64,000 nt of DNA from Effrenium voratum. Its lineage: Eukaryota > Sar > Dinophyceae > Suessiales > Symbiodiniaceae. The notes under the pieces are model-generated. The model was not told where the DNA came from and did not search any database. It saw only the letters and a program-made list of their open reading frames with translations. Location: the NCBI GenBank assembly GCA_963377175.1, contig CAUJNA010003500.1:61670-125669 (forward strand). Direction: 5' to 3'. Position numbers and translations under genes: made by a program. This document shows, one piece after another, positions 7,993 through 17,930 of the stretch; the first letter of the stretch is position 1, and each line of letters starts with the position of its first letter.

Positions 7993-10391
7993 GGAGAGAG
8001 CAACCACGGCACGCCCAACAGCTTCTTGGCCAATACTAGCCCGGCGTACAGAAAGCCGAACATTGGCACACTGGCAGGGCCGTTTGGCACCTGTGTGTGC
8101 GGACGTGTGCTCCACCCATCTCTTGGATTTCAGCATGACACACGACCATCTTGCTGTGCCAACTGCAAGGAGGATGGCATGGTGAACATCAGGACCCCAA
8201 ATGCAGGTGCGGCAGAGCGCAACCAGCTTTCGGGATGCCAGGTGATGCTCGGGCAACTTGCTGTGCCAACTGCAAAGAGGATGGGATGGTGAACATCAGG
8301 AGCCCCAAATGCAGGTGTGGCAGAGCAATACCATATTTGGGGATGCCGGGTGACGCTCGAGCAACTTGCTGTGCCAACTGCAAAGAGGATGGGATGATGG
8401 ACATCAAGAACACCAAATGCAGGTGTGGCAGAGCCCAACCTTATTTCGGGATGCCACGCGACGCTCGGGCGACTTGCTGTGCCAACTGCAAAGAGGATGG
8501 GATGGTGAACATCAAGAGCCCCAAATGCAGGTGCGGCAGAGCCATACCGCATTTCGGGATGCCAGGCGACGCTCGGGCAACTTGCTGTGCCACCTGCAAA
8601 GAGGATGGGATGGTGAACATCAAGAGCCCCAAATGCAGGTGCGGCAGAGCCCAACCTGTTTTTGGGATGCCAGGTGATGTTCGGGCAACTTGCTGTGCCA
8701 AGTGTAAAGAGGATGGGATGGTGAACATGAGGAGCCCCAAATGCAGGTGTGGCAGAGTTGAACCAGTTTTCGGGATGCCAGGTGATGCTCGGGCAACTTG
8801 CTGTGCCAACTGCAAAGAGGATGGGATGGTGAACATCAGGAGCCCCAAATGCAGGTGTGGCAGAACCCAACCTGTTTTCGGGATGCCAGGTGACGCTCGG
8901 GCAACTTGCTGTGCCAACTGCAAAGAGGATGGGATGGTGAACATCAAGAACCGCAAATGCAGATGTGGCAGAGTTGAACCAGTTTTCGGGATGCCAGGCG
9001 ACGCTCGGGCGACTTGCTGTGCCAAGTGTAAAGAGGATGGGATGGTGAACATCAGGAGCCCCAAATGCAGGTGTGGCAGAGTTGAACCAGTTTTCGGGAT
9101 GCCAGGTGATGCTCGGGCAACTTGCTGTGCCAACTGCAAAGAGGATGGGATGGTGAACATCAGGAGCCCCAAATGCAGGTGTGGCAGAGCAATACCATAT
9201 TTCGGGATGCCAGGCGACGCTCGGGCGACTTGCTGTGCCAACTGCAAAGAGGATGGGATGGTGAACATCAAGAACCGCAAATGCAGATGTGGCAGAGTTG
9301 AACCAGTTTTCGGGATGCCAGGCGACGCTCGGGCGACTTGCTGTGCCAAGTGTAAAGAGGATGGGATGGTGAACATCAGGAGCCCCAAATGCAGGTGTGG
9401 CAGAGTTGAACCAGTTTTCGGGATGCCAGGTGATGCTCGGGCAACTTGCTGTGCCAACTGCAAAGAGGATGGGATGGTGAACATCAGGAGCCCCAAATGC
9501 AGGTGTGGCAGAGCCCAACCTGTTTTCGGGATGCCAGGTGGTACTCGGGCAACTTGCTGTTCCAACTGCAGAGAGGATGGAATGGTGGACATCAAGAACG
9601 CCAAATGCAGGTGTGGCAGAGCAATACCATATTTCGGGATGCCGGGTGATGCTCGGGCAACTTGCTGTGCCAGCTGCAGAGAGGATGGAATGGAAAACAT
9701 TGTAAGTTTGAGGTGCCTTGTGTGCGGAAAGCGCGCGAATTACCCAGATGCTACTGGCAAGCCTCGGCAATTCTGCGCATTGCATGCCGCACAGGTTGGC
9801 GCACATGTATTGTCCTCATCGAACTTTTCGCGCGCAGCAAGTAATTGTTTTGACATGTTGGAGGAGGAGGTAGGCTACAGGTTTCCTTTTCGGCACAGAT
9901 TTGATGCAGCTACCGGCACTTGGTCCGGTAAAGAGTTCGCAGGTCTGATTCCAAAGCGTGCGTTGCTGCCCGATGCATACCACCCGGAGAAGCGTGAGGT
10001 GATTGAATTTCTGGGGAACTACTACCACGGCTTTCCCGTGGAGCATCCACGGCTACTTGGTAGCACATATCGCAGCTTCGTTGCGTCTTGTCGTACCCCC
10101 AAAGCACAAGTACCTTCTGAAACATGGGCTTTCTGTCATCCGCTCGCAACTCATTCTGCTTCAAGGCATACCAGCTTCATTTGCGTGGCTGGCAAACTGG
10201 CATCGGACGTCTTTCGTGACACCATGGAACGCCTCGATCTGTTCACTGCGGAGGGGCTCAGCGTCTTCTACATTTGGGAGCACGAGTTCGTGGAGTGGCG
10301 GAAGCGAGCATCTTGGCAGAAGCAGGGCTGGGTTTTCTTGAAGCAATTCCCAATGCAAAATTGTCAATCGGCGACGCAAAAAATGATTTAG
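7993..10391 (+). CDS. Copy 3: EsV-1-7-like Cys-repeat / PD-(D/E)XK (Vsr-like) endonuclease fusion; 1-base deletion after first repeat
   Basis: The first repeat (C-V-C-G-R-V-L-H-P-S-L-G) is open from 7993, with no ATG, so a 5' exon probably lies upstream. A single base is missing near 8194 (AGGACCCC instead of AGGAGCCCC). The main frame, 8151-10391, then encodes 14 repeats of 36 residues plus a divergent last repeat with C-x2-C-x16-C-x2-H spacing. The nuclease domain is intact. Counting from 8151, P-D-A-Y-H-P is near residue 607, E-V-I-E-F-L-G near 616, Y-Y-H-G-F-P near 624, F-R-D-T-M-E-R-L near 689 and I-W-E-H-E-F near 709. Spacing and motifs match Vsr/homing-type PD-(D/E)XK nucleases of large algal viruses and selfish elements. 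The repeats resemble the C-X4-C-X16-C-X2-H EsV-1-7 motif of Ectocarpus virus EsV-1 and brown-algal IMM. The inferred role is a zinc-binding DNA-recognition array tethered to a DNA-cutting domain; the function is unproven. Confidence 0.65.
8092..9705 (+). repeat. 108-bp coding repeat array of copy 3 (about 15 units)
   Basis: Fifteen units of 36 codons are visible. Variation is confined to the two residues after C-G-R (A-Q, V-E, A-I, T-Q), the N/K/T before the last Cys, and the tail (R-S-P-K, K-S-P-K, K-N-R-K, K-N-T-K). The pair of V-E-P-V-F units preceded by a K-N-R-K unit occurs twice (about 8920-9180 and 9245-9500), showing a recent three-unit internal duplication. Complementary-strand frames of 558 and 419 codons across this array are shadows. 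Confidence 0.9.
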
Positions 10392-11554
10392 CATAACATG
10401 GCCAAAGAAACCGTTTGCCAGTTCGTTGGTCCCAGTTCCCTTAAGAAGTTTTAGTTCCCTCCCCTGAGCCTCAGGCCGCCTCTGGGGAGGCTGGGCCTAT
10501 CACCAGCCTCCTGCGCCGCCATGAGCCAAAGCCCATGGGCCGAAAAGAAGCCCGCGCCTTTGGGGATGTAATGGGCCAGTGACCCAGGGATGCAGAAGAC
10601 CACGTTAAAATGCACTTGCCCTTTGCACTTTTCAAAAGTACACAGACAACTCATGAGTGTGCAGGCAAGTTGGAGAAATAGCATCAAACATCAAACAGCG
10701 CGATCACTGCGGGTGCTTTTCTGCGACCAAGGCTTTTGCGAGCTGCGCATTTTGTCCCCAAAATGCCTTTGGTCCCAGCCTTTGGCTTTCGCAGGATGGA
10801 GCAAAACCTATTCTTACTCAACGAAGATTCCGGGTTCCGTGTTGCGGGGCATTGCGCTGGAAGGTCCGGGACGGTCGTGTCGTGATACCACTGGAAGGCC
10901 TTGCCAACTTGACTTCTTTGCTTTAAGGAGTTATCAAAGAAGTGGGAACAATCGGCCTTGTCTTCCGTCTTTTGGTTCAAGAAATCATACCTCAATCTTG
11001 CAAAAGTAATCAAGCCCGAGCCGAGTCTCTGACTACCTGCCCCGACTTACTCCCCAGGGTGGAAGCTGGTGGATTTTCCTTTGAAGGAACCTAGGCTTCT
11101 CAAAACGCCGTTGAACCCTCTTCGGAGAAAGCTTTCCTTTGGTGATGCAGGACATGCTGGGGATGCGGGATAGCTGAGGATGTGGGTAATGCCATGATGC
11201 AGGTAATGCAGAGGATGCCAAGGAGCAGGACTTGCGGATACATGTGATGCAGGGGAGGGGATGCAGGTGATGCAGCAGGAGGATGCTGGAAATCCTCTGG
11301 TGCAGGACTTGTTGCATTGACTATTTCAAGATTTTGCTCTTGCATCTTGAAATTCCAGGTATGGCAAGCAGTGTTTTTTTTTTGTTCTCTCTCTGTTGCG
11401 CCCTCTCCCCTTTCTCTGGACTAACAATGCGAAGCCATGTGATATCTGGGGTTGCGCAACCAACACTTTTGAGGGGAACCTAACTCAGGTTCATCGTGTC
11501 TTTTTTGGCCTTCTGATATGAAAAGCGTAACTCTTCGCTGCGGTTTTGGTGCAG
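10392..11554. other. Spacer between nuclease cluster and exon-bearing region
   Basis: It begins with duplicated blocks (10455-10560 and 10830-11000) that start a third, incomplete segmental unit. A low-complexity stretch rich in GGATGC/GATGCAGG follows at about 11140-11290. No convincing exon is visible before 11555. Confidence 0.6.
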
Positions 11555-11663
11555 GTGCTGCTCTACGTCATCGACTGCGCCCGATCTGTGGACCCCTTCG
11601 ATGATCTTCTCAAGCTGCAACTGGAGGCGGGGGGCACACAGAGAGTCATGGGCCCAACCATAG
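11555..11663 (+). CDS. Exon of unrecognised gene (chain a, exon 1)
   Basis: The acceptor TTGGTGCAG precedes 36 open codons beginning V-L-L-Y-V-I-D-C-A-R-S and ending M-G-P-T-I, plus one base. The donor is ATAG|GTGTCC, and the donor GT belongs to the left terminal repeat of the family A element that follows. Removing 11664-11857 joins this exon in phase to the next (codon G+GT, Gly). The codon use is GC-rich and protein-like, unlike the flanking intron. I do not recognise the protein. Confidence 0.65.
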
Positions 11664-11855
11664 GTGTCCTTTTTTGATCAGTTGGTTTGGTTAGAAGTAG
11701 ATAAAAGGGTTCCACTGGTGCAGAAATTCATTTTGTTTCATTTACGATGGGTGTTGTTAAAATCCATTTACCAGGGAAACCCATCCATTTGCAACCAAAA
11801 GGTCACCTATGGGTCACCTATGGGTCACCTATGGGTCACCTATGGGTCACCTATG
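11659..11855 (+). mobile_element. Introner-like TIR element, family A copy 1 (forms an intron)
   Basis: It starts CATAGGTGTCC, the family A left terminal repeat. The right end carries the complement (CACCTATG) amplified into a 12-bp array, GGTCACCTATGG, of about five copies (11806-11852). The intron 11664-11857 uses GT inside the left repeat and an AG just beyond the right end. Flanks GGGCCCAAC and GGTCCCAAT may be a diverged target-site duplication. Confidence 0.7.
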
Positions 11856-11857
11856 AG

Positions 11858-12012
11858 GTCCCAATGAACCCTGCGGTGGGCACCATGGTCTTGAGGTCCA
11901 GGCCTACTCATTGGACATGGCCTGGAAGCCCTGTGGGGTGATCTGCACCAAGTGCGACGTGGACCCCGTGAAGACCTTGCCCCGGGTGGCTGCTCGCCTC
12001 GAAGAACTCAGG
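11858..12012 (+). CDS. Exon of unrecognised gene (chain a, exon 2)
   Basis: Two bases complete a Gly codon from the previous exon, then 51 codons run P-N-E-P-C-G-G-H-H-G...R-L-E-E-L-R to the donor AGG|GTGAAG. It has two C-x2-C-like cysteines (C-G-V-I-C-T-K-C). The join across the family A element is in frame. Confidence 0.65.
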
Positions 12013-12266
12013 GTGAAGATACCCAAAGTTGGCCGAGCACATGGGCGTTTGTGTGTGTGTGTGTGTGAAAATGGGAGAGACCCCCTGCGGCGCTTTGGCT
12101 TCCCTTTCGTTTCCAACTCTCCGAATGTTGAAATAGGGGGAACTTTCATGGGCTTTGGCTTTCCTTCCCAAAATGTCACGCTTGCACATGTGGTTCACTT
12201 GCTGGGAGAAAGTTTCGGTTGACTTTCTGGCGACCTGATGAACACCGGCAAATTCAAGGACAACTG

Positions 12267-12363
12267 AGTCAGTTTCAGCGACAGGCGCAACATCCTGCAA
12301 GGTGGCAGCGGCCACATGAATTCCTCTGCCCATGGGATCGATCCGCTGGTTGGCAGGAAAGGA
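12267..12363 (+). CDS. Possible exon (phase uncertain)
   Basis: An open stretch reading R-N-I-L-Q-G-G-S-G-H-M-N looks protein-like and is higher in GC than its flanks. Candidate acceptors (TTTCAG, GTCAG) do not give the phase expected from the upstream exon, so the boundaries are tentative. Confidence 0.3.
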
Positions 12364-12850
12364 AAGCAAGCAGAAAACCGTCCGCTTTGAATACGGAACC
12401 GGTTTCGCGGGTGTGGCGATGCTTTTGCTCAAAGGGAGTTGCGTGCACAGGTGGAAGACGCACTAGTAAGGAAATGAGCAGCTAGAAACTATGTTCACCC
12501 TTTCTCTCATACATTCAACCCCGAATTCGCCAGATGAACTGGACCGGGCACCCTCTGAGGATGCTTTGTACCACCGTGTGAAGACGGCGGAGCGTGGTTT
12601 GGGCCAGGGCCTCAGTTCTTCGGGCTTTTGCTTTTACGAAGGTGTCCACAGTTTTTTTGTGCCGAGCCCCCGTGCCTTTGTCCCTTGTGGCCGAACGGCA
12701 GAGTGCCAAACCAATACTTTGGACCAACAGCCACTGAAACTCCGCGCTCACTTTGCCTTCTCATGTTCTTGGTCTCTAGGGCCTGCCATAGACTCAAAAA
12801 AAAAGCTTCTTGGTCTCCGCGGCCCATACAGACTCAGCGCCTAGCTCGAG

Positions 12851-12931
12851 GCCCAGCGCCCCTCTTCGTGCGCGCGGTGTCGGCGCGCTTTGGAGAGGGG
12901 GTGAAGGGCTTGCTGCAGGCGGGATGTCGGG
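12851..12931 (+). CDS. Exon of unrecognised gene
   Basis: The best frame reads P-A-P-L-F-V-R-A-V-S-A-R-F-G-E-G-V-K-G-L in a GC-rich island between AGCTCGAG and GGGTGACA. The acceptor is weak, and phase to its neighbours is not demonstrated. Confidence 0.45.
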
Positions 12932-13133
12932 GTGACAGGCTTGGGGTTTTTCGGCTGTGCTCCCCTGAAAAGCAAGCAGAAGCTTGGACGGGCAAGCTAC
13001 TAGACTGACTTTCTTTGAGTTTGCCTAAGGGGGTCTTCCATGATTGGTCGTGAGAAGAACCCCAACTTAAGCTGGGTCACCAGAGGGGTAACAGTAGATT
13101 GCACAAGCTGCCTTTGATCATCCTCTTTTGCAG

Positions 13134-13240
13134 CAAGGGAATAGACTACGTTCACCCCGTGATGTGTGGGGAAACGCCGATTTTGGGGCCAGGAGGTGCT
13201 GCTGATCCTTCATGGACGGCACCAGAGCCCTGGCAGACTG
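13134..13240 (+). CDS. Exon of unrecognised gene
   Basis: After a pyrimidine-rich acceptor (CTCTTTTGCAG) the frame reads K-G-I-D-Y-V-H-P-V-M-C-G-E-T and on through P-S-W-T-A-P-E-P-W. The 3' end merges into G/T-rich intron sequence and the exact donor is unclear. Confidence 0.4.
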
Positions 13241-13548
13241 GGGGTTTGAGGGGTGGGGGGTTGGGGGTGGGGTTGTGGCGTTGTGGGGTTGTGGGGTTTG
13301 GGGGTGGTTCTCGGACACACTACATTAGCATCAGCATTAAAATTAACACGACATGACAGATTGGCTTCCCCCAAAGGGCTCTGCTTCAAATGGAGTTTTT
13401 TTTGTGGTTCCATGCCGCTTTTTCAGCGCAGCCCACAAATTCGCGCGGCTCCCGGTCCAGGGGTTCTCTGAGTTGGACCGAGTTGGGTTTTGCGCCTTGG
13501 CGATCGGCTCCTGGTCTGAGTTCTGCGCTTTTGGCAGCTTCCCCCAAT

Positions 13549-13750
13549 TGGTGGTTTGTTGTTTGGTGGTTTGGAGGTCAGGGGGGCTGTTTCCCATTGA
13601 CCCTCAACAAGAAGGGCAGCAAATCCGAATCCAAACCACCTGATTTTGGGCTTGGTGTTTGAAGGTTAGGGGCTTGTTTCCCATCTGCGATCAAACAGAA
13701 CCAGGGGATTTGAATTTAAATTCAAATCCCAAGCCACCAATCCAAACCAA
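13549..13750. mobile_element. Family F TIR elements, two adjacent copies
   Basis: Family F ends carry GGTGGTTTGGATTGG and its complement. Copy F1 spans about 13549-13640 and F2 about 13641-13750. F2 contains a perfect 26-bp palindrome at 13705-13730. Related copies lie at 30581, 50862 and 59373. Confidence 0.5.
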
Positions 13751-14891
13751 CGAAGAGGTACCTGATTTTTGGCTTACTCAGCCCAGCTTAGGCTTCGCTT
13801 TTTCGGGTCTGTGGCGACACGTTTGGAAAGCGGAACGTCCCTTCGCCCACGCAACCAGCGGCTGACTACCCAACATGGGGGGCTAAAATGGTTCTACTTT
13901 TGATTTCCCCTCAAACCAACCCCACAAAGAAAAAACCCAAACAAGTTCCAAGACCATGCCCGCTCGACGCACGCCTTCTTGAGGAAATGGCTGGCGCAGC
14001 AAACCGCTCGCCAAGAGGAGGAGGGCGACGGGTGAAAAAGTTTTGCGGACCGTTGCAAGGGGAATGGTGGGATCAAAGAGGGTTCAACCACCACGAAAAG
14101 CCGGCCGCCTCCCGCATGTTGTTCTCTGGCTTGTTAGGCAATTGTTGGAGCAGCGGTTAGTTGCTCGGACACTATAAGACCTGGTCGCACCACCCAAGTT
14201 GGGCGGGTGCAAGTCTTCGCAGGTACCACCGAGCGGTCCCGTGGTGAACCTCGAAACCGTGCGACTGTTCTCTGGCTTGTTTCTGCAAGTCGTGTAGCAA
14301 AGGAACCTGCTAGCTTTGGGCCACTTTGGATCAACCACTTTTATAGATTCCCATTGAGGGAGTCATCGTACGTTGAAGAAATGCTTCGTACTCCTCCACA
14401 AACACGAACAGACTCACATGTTGAGATGAATCTTGCAGGACACGTGGCAACTAGAGATGCTTTTAGGAGCAGAGCTATCGCGTGGGTCGTCGCAAAGAGT
14501 CGCCCATGTTTGGTGTGGACCATTTCCGGTAGTCTGGACTATTTGAGTGGCGTGTCCAAACTTCCATCGTATACCGGACACATCCTCCAGTTGTGTTAGC
14601 CCAATCTGGCTGCATGTGAAACCAGTGCTGTTTGCTTCCCATTCCTGAAGCCTCAGTATTGGTCGGTGGAAATCTAGACCGGGTCGACCTGAGACCTGGG
14701 TGTGTCTGTTTTTGAGGCCCCTCCCCCCCGCTTTTGGTCGTTTTGGAAGCGACACCAAAAGGAAAGCCACCATTTCGGGGGGTCCGATTCCCAAAGAAGG
14801 ACACACCCACCCCTCGCCCCCAAAGGGTTCAACGCAACGGCCTACGATTTTTTCCTCCAAAGAAAACCCGCGCTGCAAGCGGAGAGCTGAG

Positions 14892-14973
14892 GTCCGCCCT
14901 CGTGGAGTCGCTGCAGTTCCTGCACGGTCTGCCGCAGCACTTTGGCGCCGAGGAAGCCTTCGTGGGCCGTGAT
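14892..14973 (+). CDS. Exon of unrecognised gene (chain b, exon 1)
   Basis: One base plus 27 codons (S-A-L-V-E-S-L-Q-F-L-H-G...F-V-G-R-D) end at donor GAT|GTGGGG in phase 0. The exon is GC-rich and amphipathic-looking, and joins in phase with 15581-15727. Confidence 0.55.
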
Positions 14974-15580
14974 GTGGGGGCGTGTGTGACGTGGGGGGTG
15001 GGGACTGGCAGTTTTCAAGTAGCCACAAGGTGTGGATGCTTTTGCAATCTCGATTTAGTGGATTTTTTTGGATTTGGGGGGGGTTGGGGATGCCAAAATC
15101 TAGGCCCTGAATTCGAAGTGTTGCCGACCTGCTTGCTTGAGGGGGTTCCGGGGCTTGCTTTATGTGAGCGTGAGGGTCAGGGTGATTGACTCTCCTCGCG
15201 GGCCGAGGGCTCCTAAAACATCCATTCCGCACTCAAACGCCACACTTTTCTTTGGGCAAACTGTGTTTACACAACCAGACGTTGGTCGCGTTTGAAGCGA
15301 AGCCAAAAGGAGGTTCTTGAAGCCTTCACCCCGAATCGCCCCTTTGCCAGCAAGTACCGCCTTGGAAGGGGGTCACTTGGTGCGCCTTCGTGCGGAGGGT
15401 CTGCTGTAAATCGCTGTAAGCTCTAAACTGGTCCGACGTGCTTCATGAGTTGGTGGGAACGCGCCTGAAACCTTGGTGGCTCCCAGCCATCCCCTTAGCT
15501 TCTTAGCCGTTTAGTGCTTAGTGGGGTTTTCTTCTTAGCCCACTAAAGGTTAAACTTCGGGGGATCTGAGGACAGCCCAG

Positions 15581-15727
15581 AAACGGAGGCGCATGCTGAC
15601 TGGCTTGGACCTTTGGGCTGGCCCCGAATCCCTCTCTGCCGCTTGCAGCCAGGAGGGCAAGAACTCTTACCTGGATGGCGTGCCCGCTGAGGCTCAGATG
15701 GTCAAACTGGAATGCCTTGCATGCACG
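15581..15727 (+). CDS. Exon of unrecognised gene (chain b, exon 2)
   Basis: Exactly 49 open codons lie between acceptor GACAGCCCAG and donor ACG|GTGGGT. They begin K-R-R-R-M-L-T-G-L-D-L-W and end L-E-C-L-A-C-T. Phase 0 on both sides matches the neighbouring exons. Confidence 0.6.
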
Positions 15728-16314
15728 GTGGGTCCCCCTTTTGTTTGTTTGTTTGGGAGGTAACCACCAGGGGAAAGGTGGCATTTTAGGCGCCCTCAGT
15801 TTGGAGATGAAGTCTGGGCAGGATTCCCTGTTGGGCTGCCTTGTGTTTTGGACGGCAGCAAGGATGTTATTCATGTGGAACCCAATAAAGCGGGGATTTC
15901 AAGAAGCTCTACATGTTCCAAAGCTTTTTCGTGCCGACCGGCTGGGCAAGGTTCCAAAGTCCCAGTTAGTTGTTCAGTTTTCTCCAAGATCGAAATGGTT
16001 CCTGGTGTCTACCTTTGTTGGTTAGTGCCAGTTTGGTTGCTCTTTTGCCTTCCCGTCCACGTGGAACCCTGATGGTGGAATCTTCCAGGGACCCTAGGCA
16101 AATCCCACTGAATGGATGGGAGGGTACCCCTTATTTTGGGTCGCCCCCCAAGTCGTTCTCAGAACCCTCAATCAGGTTCCATGCTACTTGGTTTTTAGAC
16201 CTTTAGGGTTTAGTGGCTGGTGTCTGTTCAACCCACAAGTCAAAAGCTTTTAGCAGGGGATTGGAGGACAGGTTCCCGGTTTTTAGATGGGAGTGCACCC
16301 GGCCTGTCCAACAG

Positions 16315-16407
16315 GAGAAACCCGGCGCCGCCTTTGGCCAGGGGAGCGGTGAGCTGGAACTTACGACCTTCACCAACGCGGAGGTGCAGGCGGGCGAAGC
16401 CAGCCTG
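16315..16407 (+). CDS. Exon of unrecognised gene (chain b, exon 3)
   Basis: Thirty-one codons (E-K-P-G-A-A-F-G-Q-G...A-G-E-A-S-L) lie between acceptor CTGTCCAACAG and donor CTG|GTGTTT. Phase 0 on both sides. An upstream AG at 16271 would extend the exon but break the phase. Confidence 0.6.
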
Positions 16408-16977
16408 GTGTTTGGAGTTGGATCCCCCGAATTGAGGGAGATCCAAAGGGAAAGCTTTTCTTTCGTTTTTTTTTGTGTTGGGGGGGGAAGCTGGTGTTTT
16501 TGAGTTGGATCCTTTTTTTTGGTTTCCTGGAAGGGAAACCGCTTGGCAGCAGATTCCCCGTTTTGGGACAGAGCCAAGTGACTTGTTGGGTAGATCTTTA
16601 CGTCTCATTGGTGACCAAATTTGAAATGCAAACCCTAGAATGCACATTGGGAGATTCTGGTTTTCCGCTGGCAGTTCTAGATTATATGTGGGGTCGCAAA
16701 AATAGGCTGGCCACCCAAAACAAAAAAATCCATGTGGCTGAAGAGTGTTGGTGGGGTGGTTTGGCAAGGAAGGGTGGTCATCGGGTATCGTTGACATGTT
16801 CAAGCAGAAAAGCTCCCAACAGGGCGGATTTCTTGATGCTTATGTGGTTGCCCTTCAAACCCAAAAATGGTGCCAACGACAAGACAAGTGAGTAAGCGTT
16901 AAAGCAGAGGAACCCCCTGAACTGTTTAACTAGCTTGTTTGTTGAAAAGGTACCACCAACACAAATCACCCTCCCAG

Positions 16978-17121
16978 GTACGCCTTTGCGAGGAAAAAAA
17001 CCCTCGGCGAGTCTTCACCCGGTGTCAGGCTAAGCAGTCGGAGCTGCTGGGAGCGCTGGCCCGGAGCACAAAAGCCGTTCGGAGCGGGCGACGGATGCTC
17101 TTTCTCGGCTGTTGGGGGGGC
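16978..17121 (+). CDS. Exon of unrecognised gene (chain b, exon 4)
   Basis: After acceptor ACCCTCCCAG, 48 codons read V-R-L-C-E-E-K-N-P-R-R-V-F...S-G-R-R-M-L-F. They are basic and phase 0. The donor GGC|GTGTAG is weak, so the 3' edge may be earlier. Confidence 0.55.
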
Positions 17122-17837
17122 GTGTAGGGCGTGTTGGACCCGCCTTTTTCTTGGTGTGAGTTTTTCTTGATGATCATGATGCTTGCGTTTCTTGTTTGTT
17201 TGTGTTTGTGATGGGTTGGTTTTTGGAGCCCCTCTTTTGGTTGAGTTTTTCTCGAGGTGATCTTTCAAGGGGAACTGTAAGGTATCTTGTAAAGGCAAAG
17301 GATGGTTGGGTGAAATTGGAGCTTGGAAGCTCTCCAGGAAGCTTCCTGGAGGTTCCTCTTTTTCATGTCCATTGTCAATTGTCAGGAGTACCACCGTACC
17401 ACCCTCGAATGCTCCTCTGCAACCTGGAAGCTTGAAACTAAAGCGGTCGCCGGTCAAAGTCTCGAGAAGGAACCAGCAAGAAACTGCCACTACTCGCTTG
17501 TTCTCATCATCCAGGTTGACCTGTACACCGAGTGCAAGATTGGCCCTTGTGGGGAATGTAGGTCTGTTTGGAAAGGACTGTTTATGGTTGTCAGGAGGCT
17601 CATGCCCACATTTGAAGCCAACGACTTGGCCACGTCTCAAGAGTCCGGACCCAGTGGCGTTTTTGGGAGCTACAGCTTCTTTTCTGTTTTTGCCCAACTC
17701 GATGGATTCCAACTGATGTGATGCTAGACTTCTACAGCTTTTCTTGCCCACTGGCTTCAGCTTGCCTTGCGATCTTTGCCAACGAGCTCCCGCCCCGTGG
17801 ATTTTTTAGGTCCAAACGCGCATCCGGGGACGCCCAG

Positions 17838-17930
17838 GTGCAGCTCATTCAGCCCCTGGCCCAGCAGGCGGAGTCGGCCACCGAGGACAGCTGGGTGGTG
17901 CTCGTGGCTCGGCGAAGCAAACGGGAAGCC
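17838..17930 (+). CDS. Exon of unrecognised gene (chain b, exon 5)
   Basis: Acceptor GACGCCCAG is followed in phase 0 by V-Q-L-I-Q-P-L-A-Q-Q-A-E-S-A-T-E-D-S-W-V. Several GT donors are possible (after S-W, or after V-L). The start resembles the exon at 32354 (V-Q-V-I-P-Q-A-H), which has a nearly identical acceptor context. Confidence 0.5.

Larger units (their letters stand above)
5726..10391 (+). repeat. Tandem segmental duplication, unit 2
   Basis: This is the second copy of the block order described for 588-5590, ending with the longest gene copy. It lacks the minisatellite cluster. A block at 6600-7015 rich in TTTGACCGG/GGTTTCTAGAGG-type degenerate repeats is not obvious in unit 1. A third unit begins at 10455 but only its first two blocks are recognisable, to about 11000, before the sequence changes to the exon-bearing region. 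Confidence 0.7.

Noticed and set aside
8130..9806. Long minus-strand open frames (558 and 419 codons) opposite copy 3
   Set aside because: The 108-bp unit is a multiple of 3 and lacks stops in those frames, so they stay open by repetition. The plus frame has the zinc-motif and nuclease logic.
16966..17751. 261-codon minus-strand open frame
   Set aside because: It overlaps a well-bounded plus-strand exon (16978-17121), is low complexity in part and lacks domain-like motifs.
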